64,000 nt of DNA. Origin: Sphingobium lactosutens DS20. GTDB lineage: Bacteria > Pseudomonadota > Alphaproteobacteria > Sphingomonadales > Sphingomonadaceae. Under the pieces are notes generated by a model that did no database searches, was not told where the DNA came from, and saw only the letters and a program-made list of their open reading frames with translations. The DNA is taken from the NCBI RefSeq assembly GCF_000445105.1, contig NZ_ATDP01000107.1, positions 248,001 through 312,000 on the forward strand, in the 5' to 3' direction. The position numbers and the translations under genes are program-made. Below are positions 1 through 7,468 of this stretch, piece after piece. Each line of letters starts with the position of its first letter. Positions within the stretch are counted from its first letter, which is position 1.

Positions 1-273
1 GGCCTGGGCCGCGTATTCCATGACAGCCCGGAGGTCGTGCATATCGGCCGCCCCGGCACGGGTCCGGAACTGCGGCCGGGCATGTTCTTCACGATCGAGC
101 CGATGATCAATATCGGCAAGCCCGACGTGCGCATGCTGGACGATGGCTGGACCGCGGTGACGCGCGACCGCAGCCTGTCGGCGCAATTTGAACATAGCAT
201 CGGCATCACCGAAAGCGGATGCGAGATTTTCACGCAAAGCCCGGCCGGCCTGCACTGCCCGCCCTATCGCTGA
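1..273 (+). CDS. map: Type I methionine aminopeptidase, C-terminal part (truncated by window start)
   Basis: This is the last 90 residues of a methionine aminopeptidase, which removes the initiator Met from nascent proteins in the cytoplasm. The reading frame is open from base 1. Visible family signatures are GRPGTGPELRPGMFFTIEP, which carries the metal-binding Glu of the pita-bread fold, and QFEHSIGITESG, which carries the last metal-ligand Glu near the C terminus. The end (GCEIFTQSP) is typical of type I enzymes. The 5' part lies outside the window. The identification is secure for the family; the total length cannot be judged. Confidence 0.93.
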   Translation, partial: GLGRVFHDSPEVVHIGRPGTGPELRPGMFFTIEPMINIGKPDVRMLDDGWTAVTRDRSLSAQFEHSIGITESGCEIFTQSPAGLHCPPYR

Positions 274-281
274 TCGAGCGA

Positions 282-298
282 TGCCCATTATTTGGGCA
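282..298. promoter_or_regulatory. NtrC-type enhancer site 1 upstream of glnB (predicted)
   Basis: Inverted repeat TGCCC-N7-GGGCA, which fits the TGC-N11-GCA pattern of NtrC sites (NtrC consensus TGCACC-N5-GGTGCA). Its centre is at 290, about 118 bases before the start expected for the sigma-54 promoter at 381-397. A second copy of the same repeat lies 31 bases downstream, about three helical turns. Binding is inferred. Confidence 0.55.
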
Positions 299-312
299 GG
301 GCGACAGGATAT

Positions 313-329
313 TGCCCGGAATGCGGGCA
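313..329. promoter_or_regulatory. NtrC-type enhancer site 2 upstream of glnB (predicted)
   Basis: Inverted repeat TGCCC-N7-GGGCA, within a longer palindrome with 10-base arms at 309-318 and 324-333. It matches TGC-N11-GCA and is centred at 321. No T-run follows, so it is a poor candidate for a map terminator. With the site at 282-298 it resembles the paired NtrC enhancers of enterobacterial glnA. Confidence 0.55.
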
Positions 330-380
330 ATATGGACAAAGATTGCTGCATCGCCGAAAGCAGTCCTAGCGATTCGCCGA

Positions 381-397
381 TTGGCACGGTAATTGAT
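381..397 (+). promoter_or_regulatory. Sigma-54 (RpoN) promoter for glnB-glnA (predicted)
   Basis: The stretch TTGGCACG-GTAA-TTGAT matches the sigma-54 consensus YTGGCACG-N4-TTGCW at every fixed position except the final C of TTGC, which is A here. The GG (-24) and G (-13) elements have the right spacing. Transcription would start near 408, giving a leader of about 100 bases before the glnB ATG. Confidence 0.6.
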
Positions 398-509
398 AGC
401 CATGAGGGACGGGAACCAGCCTTGCGGGGGCATGGGATCGTCGCTTGAGGAGAGGCATGGAGGCACCGCCCTGCATGTCGGGGCGCGTCATGGGTTGGGA
501 TTATTTGCG

Positions 510-848
510 ATGAAGAAGATCGAGGCGATCATCAAGCCGTTCAAGCTGGACGAGGTGAAGGAAGCGCTGCACGAAGTGGGCGTTTCGGGCATCACCGTTA
601 CCGAAGCCAAGGGGTTCGGCCGGCAGAAGGGCCATACCGAACTGTATCGCGGCGCCGAATATGTGGTCGATTTCCTGCCCAAGGTGAAGCTGGAAGTGGT
701 GGTCGACGATTCGGTCGCCGATCGCGTGGTCGAAGCGATTTCCGCCGCGGCCCAGACCGGCCGGATCGGCGACGGCAAGATCTTCATTTCCAACATCGAG
801 GGCGCGGTGCGCATCCGCACCGGCGAGCGCGACAGCGACGCAATCTGA
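510..848 (+). CDS. glnB: Nitrogen regulatory protein P-II
   Basis: A 112-residue PII signal protein, exactly the usual length. PII trimers sense 2-oxoglutarate and ATP/ADP and report nitrogen status to NtrB/NtrC and to the glutamine synthetase adenylyltransferase. The start MKKIEAIIKPFKLDEVK is the family N terminus; an upstream in-frame ATG at 393 would add 39 unrelated residues. The T-loop is present, with the uridylylation Tyr at residue 51 (RGAEYVVDF). The B-loop and C-loop follow (TGRIGDGKIF, IRTGERD). It sits 86 bases before glnA, the common alphaproteobacterial arrangement. Confidence 0.97.
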   Translation: MKKIEAIIKPFKLDEVKEALHEVGVSGITVTEAKGFGRQKGHTELYRGAEYVVDFLPKVKLEVVVDDSVADRVVEAISAAAQTGRIGDGKIFISNIEGAVRIRTGERDSDAI

Positions 849-891
849 CAAGACGGCCGGTTCCACCGGGGCCGGCCGGCCAGGCATCAAC

Positions 892-913
892 AAACCCCTT
901 CGGGGGGGTTTTT
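892..913 (+). terminator. Intrinsic terminator or attenuator between glnB and glnA
   Basis: An AAACCCC arm, a short loop, and GGGGTTT followed by further T residues, 22 bases before the glnA start. It would let glnB be transcribed in excess of glnA or force glnA to rely partly on another promoter. Confidence 0.6.
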
Positions 914-934
914 CTGAAAGAAGGGCAAGCGCAT

Positions 935-2347
935 ATGGCCAACACGCCAAAAGACATCCTGAAGATGATCGAGGAAAAGGAGATCGAGTGGGTCGATGTC
1001 CGCTTCACCGATCCCAAGGGCAAGTGGCAGCACCTGACCATGGTGTCGAGTGTGCTTGGCGAGGATGAACTGACCGACGGCCTGATGTTCGACGGCTCCT
1101 CGATCGAGGGGTGGAAGGCGATCAACGAGTCGGACATGATCCTCAAGCCCGACCTGGACGCCGTCTATGTCGATCCGTTCAGCGCGACGCCGATGCTCAT
1201 CATCTTCTGCGACATTGTCGAGCCGGACACGGGCGAACTCTACAGCCGCGATCCGCGCTCGACCGCCAAGCGCGCCGAAGCCTTCGTCAAGTCGGCCGGC
1301 TTCGGCGACACGGTCTATGTCGGGCCGGAAGCCGAATTCTTCATGTTCGACGATGTGCGCTTCGAAAACGACTATTCGCAAAGCTATTACAAGATCGACG
1401 ACATCGAATTGCCGACCAACACCGGCAAGGAATATGAAGGCGGGAACCTCGGCCACCGTCCGCGCGCCAAGGGCGGCTATTTCCCGGTCGCGCCGGTCGA
1501 TCCGTGCACCGACATCCGCGCCGAAATGGTCAGCACCATGCTGGAAATGGGCTTGCCCTGCGACAAGCATCACCATGAAGTCGCCGCCGCGCAGCACGAA
1601 CTGGGCCTGACCTTCGGCACCCTGGTGCAGACCGCCGACCGTATGCAGATCTACAAATATGTCGTGCAGATGGTCGCGCAGGCCTATGGCAAGACCGCGA
1701 CCTTCATGCCCAAGCCGATCGCGCAGGACAATGGCAGCGGCATGCACACGCATATGTCGATCTGGGAAGGCGGCAAGCCGCTGTTCGCGGGCGACGGCTA
1801 TGCCGGCCTTTCGGAAACCTGCCTCTATTTCATCGGCGGCGTCATCAAGCATGCCAAGGCCCTAAATGCCTTCACCAATCCGACCACGAACAGCTACAAG
1901 CGGCTGGTGCCGGGCTTCGAAGCGCCGGTGCTGCTCGCCTATTCGGCGCGCAACCGTTCGGCCTCCTGCCGCATTCCCTATGGCGCGGGCGCCAAGGCGA
2001 AGCGCGTAGAGTTCCGCTTCCCCGACGCGATGGCCAACCCCTATCTGTGCTACGCCGCGCTGCTGATGGCGGGCCTCGACGGTATCGAGAACAAAATCCA
2101 TCCGGGGGCCGCGATGGACAAGAATCTCTACGACCTGCCGCCCGAAGAGCTGAGCCAGGTGCCGACCGTCTGCGCGTCGCTGCGCGAGGCGCTGACCAGC
2201 CTGGAAGCCGATTACGAATTCCTGCTCAAGGGCGATGTCTTCACCAAGGATCAGATCGAAGCCTATATCGAACTGAAATGGCCCGAAGTCTATCGCTGGG
2301 AAATGGCCCCGTCGCCGGTCGAATTCGACATGTATTACAGCGCCTGA
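935..2347 (+). CDS. glnA: Glutamine synthetase type I
   Basis: A 470-residue GSI-beta enzyme that condenses glutamate, ammonia and ATP to glutamine. The N-terminal beta-grasp (ITDPKG-like RFTDPKGKWQH), the latch DGSSIEGWKAI, the metal-ligand region GPEAEFF, the ATP loop and NPTTNSYKRLVPG are all present. The adenylylation Tyr lies in NLYDLPPEE near residue 398, so activity is probably controlled by GlnE and PII. The start ATGGCCAACACG has a purine-rich site (GAAAGAAGGG) upstream. It is co-directional with glnB and ends before a strong terminator at 2372. Confidence 0.98.
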   Translation: MANTPKDILKMIEEKEIEWVDVRFTDPKGKWQHLTMVSSVLGEDELTDGLMFDGSSIEGWKAINESDMILKPDLDAVYVDPFSATPMLIIFCDIVEPDTGELYSRDPRSTAKRAEAFVKSAGFGDTVYVGPEAEFFMFDDVRFENDYSQSYYKIDDIELPTNTGKEYEGGNLGHRPRAKGGYFPVAPVDPCTDIRAEMVSTMLEMGLPCDKHHHEVAAAQHELGLTFGTLVQTADRMQIYKYVVQMVAQAYGKTATFMPKPIAQDNGSGMHTHMSIWEGGKPLFAGDGYAGLSETCLYFIGGVIKHAKALNAFTNPTTNSYKRLVPGFEAPVLLAYSARNRSASCRIPYGAGAKAKRVEFRFPDAMANPYLCYAALLMAGLDGIENKIHPGAAMDKNLYDLPPEELSQVPTVCASLREALTSLEADYEFLLKGDVFTKDQIEAYIELKWPEVYRWEMAPSPVEFDMYYSA

Positions 2348-2371
2348 TCCTTTCCCAGGCATTGTGATGAG

Positions 2372-2404
2372 AAGCCCGGCCGCGCGAGCGGTCGGGCTTT
2401 TTTG
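2372..2404 (+). terminator. Intrinsic terminator after glnA
   Basis: Stem with arms AAGCCCGGCCGC and GCGGTCGGGCTT and a tetra/penta-base loop, followed by a T-run. Confidence 0.85.
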
Positions 2405-2450
2405 CGTTTCGACGCTTGTTCGGTCGGCCCGGCCCCCTCACATCGGCGCG

Positions 2451-3500
2451 ATGAACCCGCTTGCATCGTTCGGCCTTTCCGTCCCCATCATTCAGGCGCC
2501 AATGGCGGGTGTGTCCTCGCCCGACATGGCGGCGGCCGTCAGCAACGCCGGCGCCTTAGGCTCGATCGCGGTAGGCGCCGTCGACGCGAGCCAAGCCCGG
2601 GCCATGATCGATGCCGTGGCCGCACGCACCAACCGCCCCTTCAACGTCAATCTGTTCGTCCACCAACCCGCTATCCCGCGCCCGGACGTCGAAACGCGAT
2701 GGCTGGCGGCCATGGCGCCCCTGTTCTCGCGGTTCGATGCCAAACCGCCACCTGCCCTGCGCGCCATCTATCGCAGCTTCGCCGAAGATGACGCGATGCT
2801 GGCCATGCTGGTGGAGGCTCGACCAGCAGTCGTCAGTTTTCATTTCGGCCTGCCCGATGACCGGCAAATCACCTTGTTGAAATCGGTCGGCTGCATCCTT
2901 CTTGCCAGTGTGACGAATGCGCGCGAAGCGCGGGCGGCGCGGGAAGCGGGCATCGACCTGCTGGTGGCGCAGGGGTATGAAGCCGGGGGACATCGCGGCA
3001 TGTTCGACCCAGCCTTGCCTGATGCGCAACTCGGCACGATGGCCCTCACCCGGTTGCTGGTCGAGCAGTCTGGACTGCCCGTGATTGCTGCGGGCGGGAT
3101 CATGGATGGCCGCGGCGTCAGGGCCGCGCTGAACCTGGGCGCGGTAGCGGCGCAGATGGGCACGGCCTTCATCGCGTGCCCCGAAAGCGACGCCGACGCC
3201 GCCTATCGCGCGGTGCTCTTCAACGAGGCCGCCCATGACACGGTCATGACCCATGCTGTTTCCGGCCGCCCGGCGCGCTGCCTGCGCAACGCTTTTGTCG
3301 ATTGGGGTGAGGGGGTCGCAACGGCCCCGCCCGATTATCCGATCGCCTATGATGCGGGCAAGGCGCTGCACCGGGCGGCCAGGGCGCATGGCGAAACCGG
3401 CTTTGGCGCGCAATGGGCGGGCCAGGGCGCGCCACTGGCCCGCGCCATGCCGGCCGCTGAGCTGGTGGCGCGGATCGCGGCGGAAATGGCCGCGACTTAG
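2451..3500 (+). CDS. Nitronate monooxygenase family flavoprotein
   Basis: A 349-residue FMN-dependent TIM-barrel enzyme of the 2-nitropropane dioxygenase/nitronate monooxygenase family, which oxidises alkyl nitronates. It opens with PIIQAPMAGVSSPDMAAAVSNAGALGSI, the phosphate- and FMN-binding N-terminal signature, and carries AQGYEAGGHRG with the catalytic-region His near the middle. IAAGGIMDG and AAQMGTAFIACPES are the C-terminal FMN phosphate region. The start at 2451 is preferred over the ATG at 2364, which lies inside the glnA terminator. Its stop overlaps the convergent chpT stop by four bases. The physiological substrate cannot be read from sequence. Confidence 0.9.
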   Translation: MNPLASFGLSVPIIQAPMAGVSSPDMAAAVSNAGALGSIAVGAVDASQARAMIDAVAARTNRPFNVNLFVHQPAIPRPDVETRWLAAMAPLFSRFDAKPPPALRAIYRSFAEDDAMLAMLVEARPAVVSFHFGLPDDRQITLLKSVGCILLASVTNAREARAAREAGIDLLVAQGYEAGGHRGMFDPALPDAQLGTMALTRLLVEQSGLPVIAAGGIMDGRGVRAALNLGAVAAQMGTAFIACPESDADAAYRAVLFNEAAHDTVMTHAVSGRPARCLRNAFVDWGEGVATAPPDYPIAYDAGKALHRAARAHGETGFGAQWAGQGAPLARAMPAAELVARIAAEMAAT

Positions 3501-4144
3501 CCCGGTATAACGGCCCCGAATAACAGGGTCGGCTCGCCGGCGGGGGACAGGACGATCTGGCCGCCGGCCTCCATCACCAGCTGGCGCACCATCCAGGCGG
3601 CGGCGGTCCGCGACGCCAGCCCCTCGATCGGCAGCGTGCCGGCCAGCGCGGCGCGCAGGTCGGGATCAAGCACCAGTTTCGGCCCTTCGGCGCGCACGAC
3701 GATTTCGGTGACGCCCGGCCGCGTTTCCGCGCCGATGTCAAGCTGCCCGCCGCGCACCAGCGCGTCGCCCGCGATCAGCGCCAGATTGAGCAGAATCTTG
3801 GCCGCCAGCTTGCCCAGCATCTGTTCATCGACCATCCAGCCGACCTTGACCCGGCCGGCGCCCGCGAACATGCCTTCGATCGCGACCTTGGCCTCATGCG
3901 GCGGGACAGCCTCGCCAAAGCCGCCGGCCGAACCGAAGGCCAGGCGAAAGAATTTTAGCTTGTTCGCCGACGTCCGCGCGCTGTCCCCCAACAGGTCGAG
4001 GCAGCGTTCGCGCATCGCCGGATCGGTTTCGTCCGCCATCAGTTCCAGCCCGTTGTTGAGCGCGCCGACCGGGCTCAGCAGGTCGTGGCACAGGCGCGAA
4101 CACAGAAGGCTGGCAAATTCGATGCTGTCGGTCGGGTTGGTCAT
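3497..4144 (-). CDS. chpT: Histidine phosphotransferase ChpT
   Basis: A 215-residue histidine phosphotransferase of the ChpT type. The first helix carries the phospho-accepting His20 in RLCHDLLSPVGALNNGLEL, the ChpT/HPT signature; the second half is the degenerate ATPase-like domain seen in ChpT. In alphaproteobacteria ChpT takes phosphate from the hybrid kinase CckA and hands it to CtrA and CpdR. CtrA is encoded in this same window at 62143-62850. The start MTNPTDSIEF is chosen because the upstream extension in the open frame is arginine-rich and unlike the family. A GANTC site lies at 4218-4222, 74 bases upstream. Confidence 0.88.
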   Translation of the reverse strand: MTNPTDSIEFASLLCSRLCHDLLSPVGALNNGLELMADETDPAMRERCLDLLGDSARTSANKLKFFRLAFGSAGGFGEAVPPHEAKVAIEGMFAGAGRVKVGWMVDEQMLGKLAAKILLNLALIAGDALVRGGQLDIGAETRPGVTEIVVRAEGPKLVLDPDLRAALAGTLPIEGLASRTAAAWMVRQLVMEAGGQIVLSPAGEPTLLFGAVIPG

Positions 4145-4234
4145 GCGGATGCGGATCGCCAATGCTTGTAAGGGGACTGCTTGGCTAATGCGCCGCCCCG
4201 CCCCCCGATGCAACCCCGACTCACCGCCTTTCCG

Positions 4235-4636
4235 TCACCTCATGTCGAGCTTCGCCTCGGCAAATCGCACCGCGCCCCCCTCGCCCGGTCCGGCGACCCA
4301 CAACCGCGCCACGCCGTCCGCCACGATCAGCCACAACGCGCCGTCGGGCGCGGCGCAGGCGGTGTCTGTCGCCGATGGGACCGCTACCCCCGATGGGTGC
4401 GAATGATAATGGCCGATGATCACCGGACCACCGTTCCGTGCGGCGCGATGGGCGGCGATCAGCACGGCCGGATCCAGTTCGAAATGCCGGGACGGATCGG
4501 ACGCGACATTGGCCGCCGGCGCCAGGGCATCGATGCGCCCCGCGCTGCCCAGCAGCAGTCCGCATACCTCATTGCGATCGGCCGCGGACAAGGCCCTGAT
4601 TTGCGCCAGCACGCCCCTTGCTATCTCGACCTTCAT
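4235..4636 (-). CDS. M67-family JAMM/MPN+ metallopeptidase (Mov34/MPN/PAD-1)
   Basis: A 133-residue stand-alone JAB/MPN domain. The full JAMM zinc motif is present: Glu23 (NEVCGLLLG), His78 and His80 (HSHPSG), then Ser88 and Asp91 with the canonical seven- and two-residue spacings. Bacterial members cleave after ubiquitin-like proteins or act in sulfur-carrier processing and cysteine biosynthesis. No ThiS/MoaD-like, E1-like or cysteine synthase gene is adjacent, so the substrate is unknown. The ATG at 4636 has an AGGGAG site; the frame is open to a TTG at 4654 that faces the divergent rluD-type start. Confidence 0.88.
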   Translation of the reverse strand: MKVEIARGVLAQIRALSAADRNEVCGLLLGSAGRIDALAPAANVASDPSRHFELDPAVLIAAHRAARNGGPVIIGHYHSHPSGVAVPSATDTACAAPDGALWLIVADGVARLWVAGPGEGGAVRFAEAKLDMR

Positions 4637-4653
4637 GCCTATCTCCCTAGCCA

Positions 4654-5607
4654 ATGGTTCCGGGGGATTCCATCATCGAAGCGACAATCGGCCCGGCGCA
4701 GCATGGACTGCGGCTGGATCGCGCCTTAGCGGACCTGTTACCCGACCTGTCGCGCGAGCGGTTGAAGGCCTTGATTGGCGAGGGGCAGGTGCATGCCGCG
4801 CCCGCCGACAAGATCAGCGGATCGATGAAGGTCGCGGAGGGCCAGCGTTTCACCATCACCCTGCCCCCGCCCGTGCCATTGGACACGGTGGCGCAGGATA
4901 TTCCGCTGACCATCGTGCATGAGGATGCCGACCTGCTGGTCGTCGACAAGCCCGCGGGCCTGGTCGTCCATCCCGCCGCCGGCAATCTGGACGGCACATT
5001 GGTCAATGCGCTGCTGCATCATTGCGCGGGACAGCTGTCGGGCATTGGCGGTGTCGCGCGGCCGGGCATCGTCCATCGCATCGACAAGGACACGTCGGGC
5101 CTGCTGGTCGTGGCCAAGACGGACAGGGCGCATGAAGGGCTGGCCCGCCAGTTCAAGGATCACAGCATCGAACGGGCCTATGCGGCGATCACCTATGGCG
5201 TCCCCGTGCCGCCGGCCGGCACCGTGGACAGCTGGATCGGCCGGTCGGACGCTGATCGAAAGAAGATGGCGGTTCATCGGGAAGGCCGCGGCAAACATGC
5301 CGTCACCCATTATCGCACGCTGGACAGGCTGCGCGGTGCGGCGCTGGTGGAGTGTCGGCTGGAAACCGGCCGCACGCATCAGGTCCGCGTCCATATGGCG
5401 CATATCGGGCACCCCTTGATCGGCGACCCGGTTTACGGTAGAGAAAGAAAAGGTTTCAAATCAATACTGGAAACGCTGGGTTTCAGAAGGCAGGCATTGC
5501 ACGCCAGAACGTTGGGGTTCATACATCCGGTGAAGGACGAACCGCTTATGTTCGAAAGTGCACTTCCTGCCGATATGCAGGAACTGTTAAGCGCGCTTCA
5601 CGTATAG
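4654..5607 (+). CDS. rluD: RluA/RluD-family 23S rRNA pseudouridine synthase
   Basis: A 317-residue pseudouridine synthase. It has an N-terminal S4-like RNA-binding domain (LDRALADLLPDLSRERLKALI, about residues 20-70) and a catalytic domain with VVDKPAGLVVHPAAGN and the motif HRIDKDTSGLLVVAKT, containing the catalytic Asp. The length and the S4 domain favour RluD (helix 69 of 23S rRNA) over RluA, but RluC cannot be excluded. It begins 17 bases from the divergent JAMM peptidase start. The end is less GC-rich than the rest; the promoter of rpoH probably lies in this region. Confidence 0.87.
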   Translation: MVPGDSIIEATIGPAQHGLRLDRALADLLPDLSRERLKALIGEGQVHAAPADKISGSMKVAEGQRFTITLPPPVPLDTVAQDIPLTIVHEDADLLVVDKPAGLVVHPAAGNLDGTLVNALLHHCAGQLSGIGGVARPGIVHRIDKDTSGLLVVAKTDRAHEGLARQFKDHSIERAYAAITYGVPVPPAGTVDSWIGRSDADRKKMAVHREGRGKHAVTHYRTLDRLRGAALVECRLETGRTHQVRVHMAHIGHPLIGDPVYGRERKGFKSILETLGFRRQALHARTLGFIHPVKDEPLMFESALPADMQELLSALHV

Positions 5608-5682
5608 GTTTCGACAAGTTTGCGACGGCGCCTGTGACGCCTCTTCTGGGTCCCGCCGCGCATGAAAGGGAAAGGTGACGAC

Positions 5683-6594
5683 ATGGCCAAGAGCAATGTC
5701 CCCGCGGTTCCGGCGCTGGGCGGTGAAGCCAGCCTCAACCGCTATCTGTCGGAAATTCGCAAATTTCCGCTGTTGACGCCCGAGCAGGAATATATGCTCG
5801 CGAAACGCTATCAGGAACATCAGGATCCTGAGGCGGCCGCGCAGCTTGTAACCTCGCACCTGCGGCTGGTGGCCAAGATCGCCATGGGCTATCGCGGCTA
5901 TGGCCTGCCGGTCAGCGAGTTGATCAGCGAAGGCAATATCGGCCTGATGCAGGGCGTGAAGAAGTTCGAGGCCGATCGCGGCTTCCGTTTGGCGACCTAC
6001 GCCATGTGGTGGATTCGCGCGTCGATCCAGGAGTTCATCCTGCGCTCCTGGAGCCTGGTGAAGATGGGCACCACCGCCGCGCAGAAGAAGCTGTTCTTCA
6101 ACCTGCGCCGGATGAAGAACAATATCGAAGCGTTCGAGGATGGCGACCTGCGCCCCGAGGACGTGACGAAGATCGCGACCGACCTGGGCGTCAGCGAAGA
6201 TGACGTCATTTCGATGAACCGTCGCATGGCGATGGGTGGCGACACGTCGCTCAACGTGCCGATGCGCGAGGATGGCGAGGGCCAGTGGCAGGATTGGCTG
6301 GCCGACACCGATCCGTTGCAAGACGAGCGCGTGGCCGACGAGCAGGAAAAAGTCATGCGCCACGACATGCTGGTCGAGGCCATGGATGACCTGAACGATC
6401 GCGAGAAGCACATCCTGGCCGAACGCCGGCTGGCCGAAGAGCCCAAGACGCTGGAGGAGCTGAGCCAGGTCTATGGCGTCAGTCGCGAGCGCGTCCGCCA
6501 GATCGAGGTGCGCGCATTCGAAAAGCTGCAAAAGGCGATGATGCGCATCGCCGGCGGGCGGCTCGACAAGCTGGCGCGGTTGGCGACGGCCTGA
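5683..6594 (+). CDS. rpoH: RNA polymerase heat-shock sigma factor sigma-32
   Basis: A 303-residue sigma-70 family protein of the RpoH class. Region 2 contains ATYAMWWIRASIQEFIL, and directly after it lies the RpoH box (AAQKKLFFNLRR), which distinguishes sigma-32 from RpoD. Region 4.2 is VSRERVRQIEVRAFEKLQ. It directs heat-shock genes such as groESL, which is also in this window. The start MAKSNVPAVP at 5683 has a good GGGAAAGG site seven bases before it; an upstream ATG at 5662 lacks one. A strong terminator follows. Confidence 0.95.
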   Translation: MAKSNVPAVPALGGEASLNRYLSEIRKFPLLTPEQEYMLAKRYQEHQDPEAAAQLVTSHLRLVAKIAMGYRGYGLPVSELISEGNIGLMQGVKKFEADRGFRLATYAMWWIRASIQEFILRSWSLVKMGTTAAQKKLFFNLRRMKNNIEAFEDGDLRPEDVTKIATDLGVSEDDVISMNRRMAMGGDTSLNVPMREDGEGQWQDWLADTDPLQDERVADEQEKVMRHDMLVEAMDDLNDREKHILAERRLAEEPKTLEELSQVYGVSRERVRQIEVRAFEKLQKAMMRIAGGRLDKLARLATA

Positions 6595-6614
6595 TCGAAC
6601 GGAAATCTTATCGG

Positions 6615-6645
6615 AAAGGCCCCGGAGTGATCCGGGGCCTTTTTT
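6615..6645 (+). terminator. Intrinsic terminator after rpoH
   Basis: AAAGGCCCCGGA, short loop, TCCGGGGCCTTT and a T-run. Confidence 0.88.
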
Positions 6646-6759
6646 GTTTGCGCTGTTCAACATGCCGCCGGGCCTGACCGTTAAGCCAACGCAAAGGGAT
6701 GGCGCACGCCGCCATATCGCGGCATCCTGATACTCCAACTGATTCACGGGAGCATCGAT

Positions 6760-7392
6760 ATGGCCCTGGACCTGACCCTTTATACCAATCCCATGTCGCG
6801 GGGGCAGACTGCCCGCTGGATGCTGGAGGAGGTGGGCGAACCCTATGACACCATCCTGCTGGGCTATGACGACGGGGGCATGAAATCCGCCGATTACCGC
6901 GCGATCAATCCGATGGGCAAGGTGCCCGCGATCGTGCATGGCGGGCGGATCGTCACGGAATGCGCGGCGATTTGCGCCTATCTGGCCGACGCCTTTCCCG
7001 CCGCCGGCCTCGCTCCGCCGCTTGAGGCTCGCGACGCCTATTATCGCTGGCTCTTCTTCGCCGCAGGGCCGGTCGAGGCCGCCGTCACCAACAAGGCGAT
7101 GGGCTTCGTCGTGCCGGAGGGGCGCGAGAAGATGGCGGGATATGGTAGCTTCGATGATGCGATCGCGACGCTTGAAATGGCAGTATCGGGCGACGCCTGG
7201 ATATGCGGAGAGCAGTTCACCGCGGCCGATGTCTATGTGGGGGCGCAGGTGGACTGGGGCCTGGCGTTTCAGTCGATCCCCTCCCGCCCCGCATTCGAAG
7301 CCTATGCCGCGCGACTGCGGGAACGGCCCGCCTATAAGCGGCAGAAGGAGATCGACAACGCCCTTATTGAAAATATGCAGAAGGACGGCTGA
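6760..7392 (+). CDS. Glutathione S-transferase family protein
   Basis: A 210-residue soluble GST. The N-terminal thioredoxin fold begins with LTLYTNPMSRGQTARWMLEE, with a probable catalytic Ser in the MSRG loop, and has the cis-Pro/gamma-site segment GKVPAIV and TECAAICAYLA. The C-terminal helical domain carries FTAADVYVG, the N-capping motif of GSTs. GSTs conjugate or reduce electrophiles with glutathione. It is monocistronic between two terminators, so the substrate cannot be inferred from neighbours. Confidence 0.88.
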   Translation: MALDLTLYTNPMSRGQTARWMLEEVGEPYDTILLGYDDGGMKSADYRAINPMGKVPAIVHGGRIVTECAAICAYLADAFPAAGLAPPLEARDAYYRWLFFAAGPVEAAVTNKAMGFVVPEGREKMAGYGSFDDAIATLEMAVSGDAWICGEQFTAADVYVGAQVDWGLAFQSIPSRPAFEAYAARLRERPAYKRQKEIDNALIENMQKDG

Positions 7393-7412
7393 GCAGGCTT
7401 TCACGACCCATA

Positions 7413-7446
7413 AAAAGGCCCGGCGGGATGGTTTCCGCCGGGCCTT
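7413..7446. terminator. Bidirectional terminator between the GST and Bax-inhibitor genes
   Basis: Perfect stem AAAGGCCCGGCGGA with its complement and a short loop; T residues flank it on both strands. It serves two convergent genes. Confidence 0.85.
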
Positions 7447-7468
7447 TCTGTCTTGCCTGAAATTGCGA

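Noticed and set aside
309..333. Intrinsic terminator for map
   Set aside because: The palindrome is strong but no T-run follows, and an equally built repeat lies 31 bases upstream, which fits a protein-binding pair better.
5587..7404. Minus-strand frame of 605 residues
   Set aside because: It is the mirror of rpoH and the GST gene; codon structure supports the plus-strand genes and the translation has no family pattern and crosses a strong terminator.
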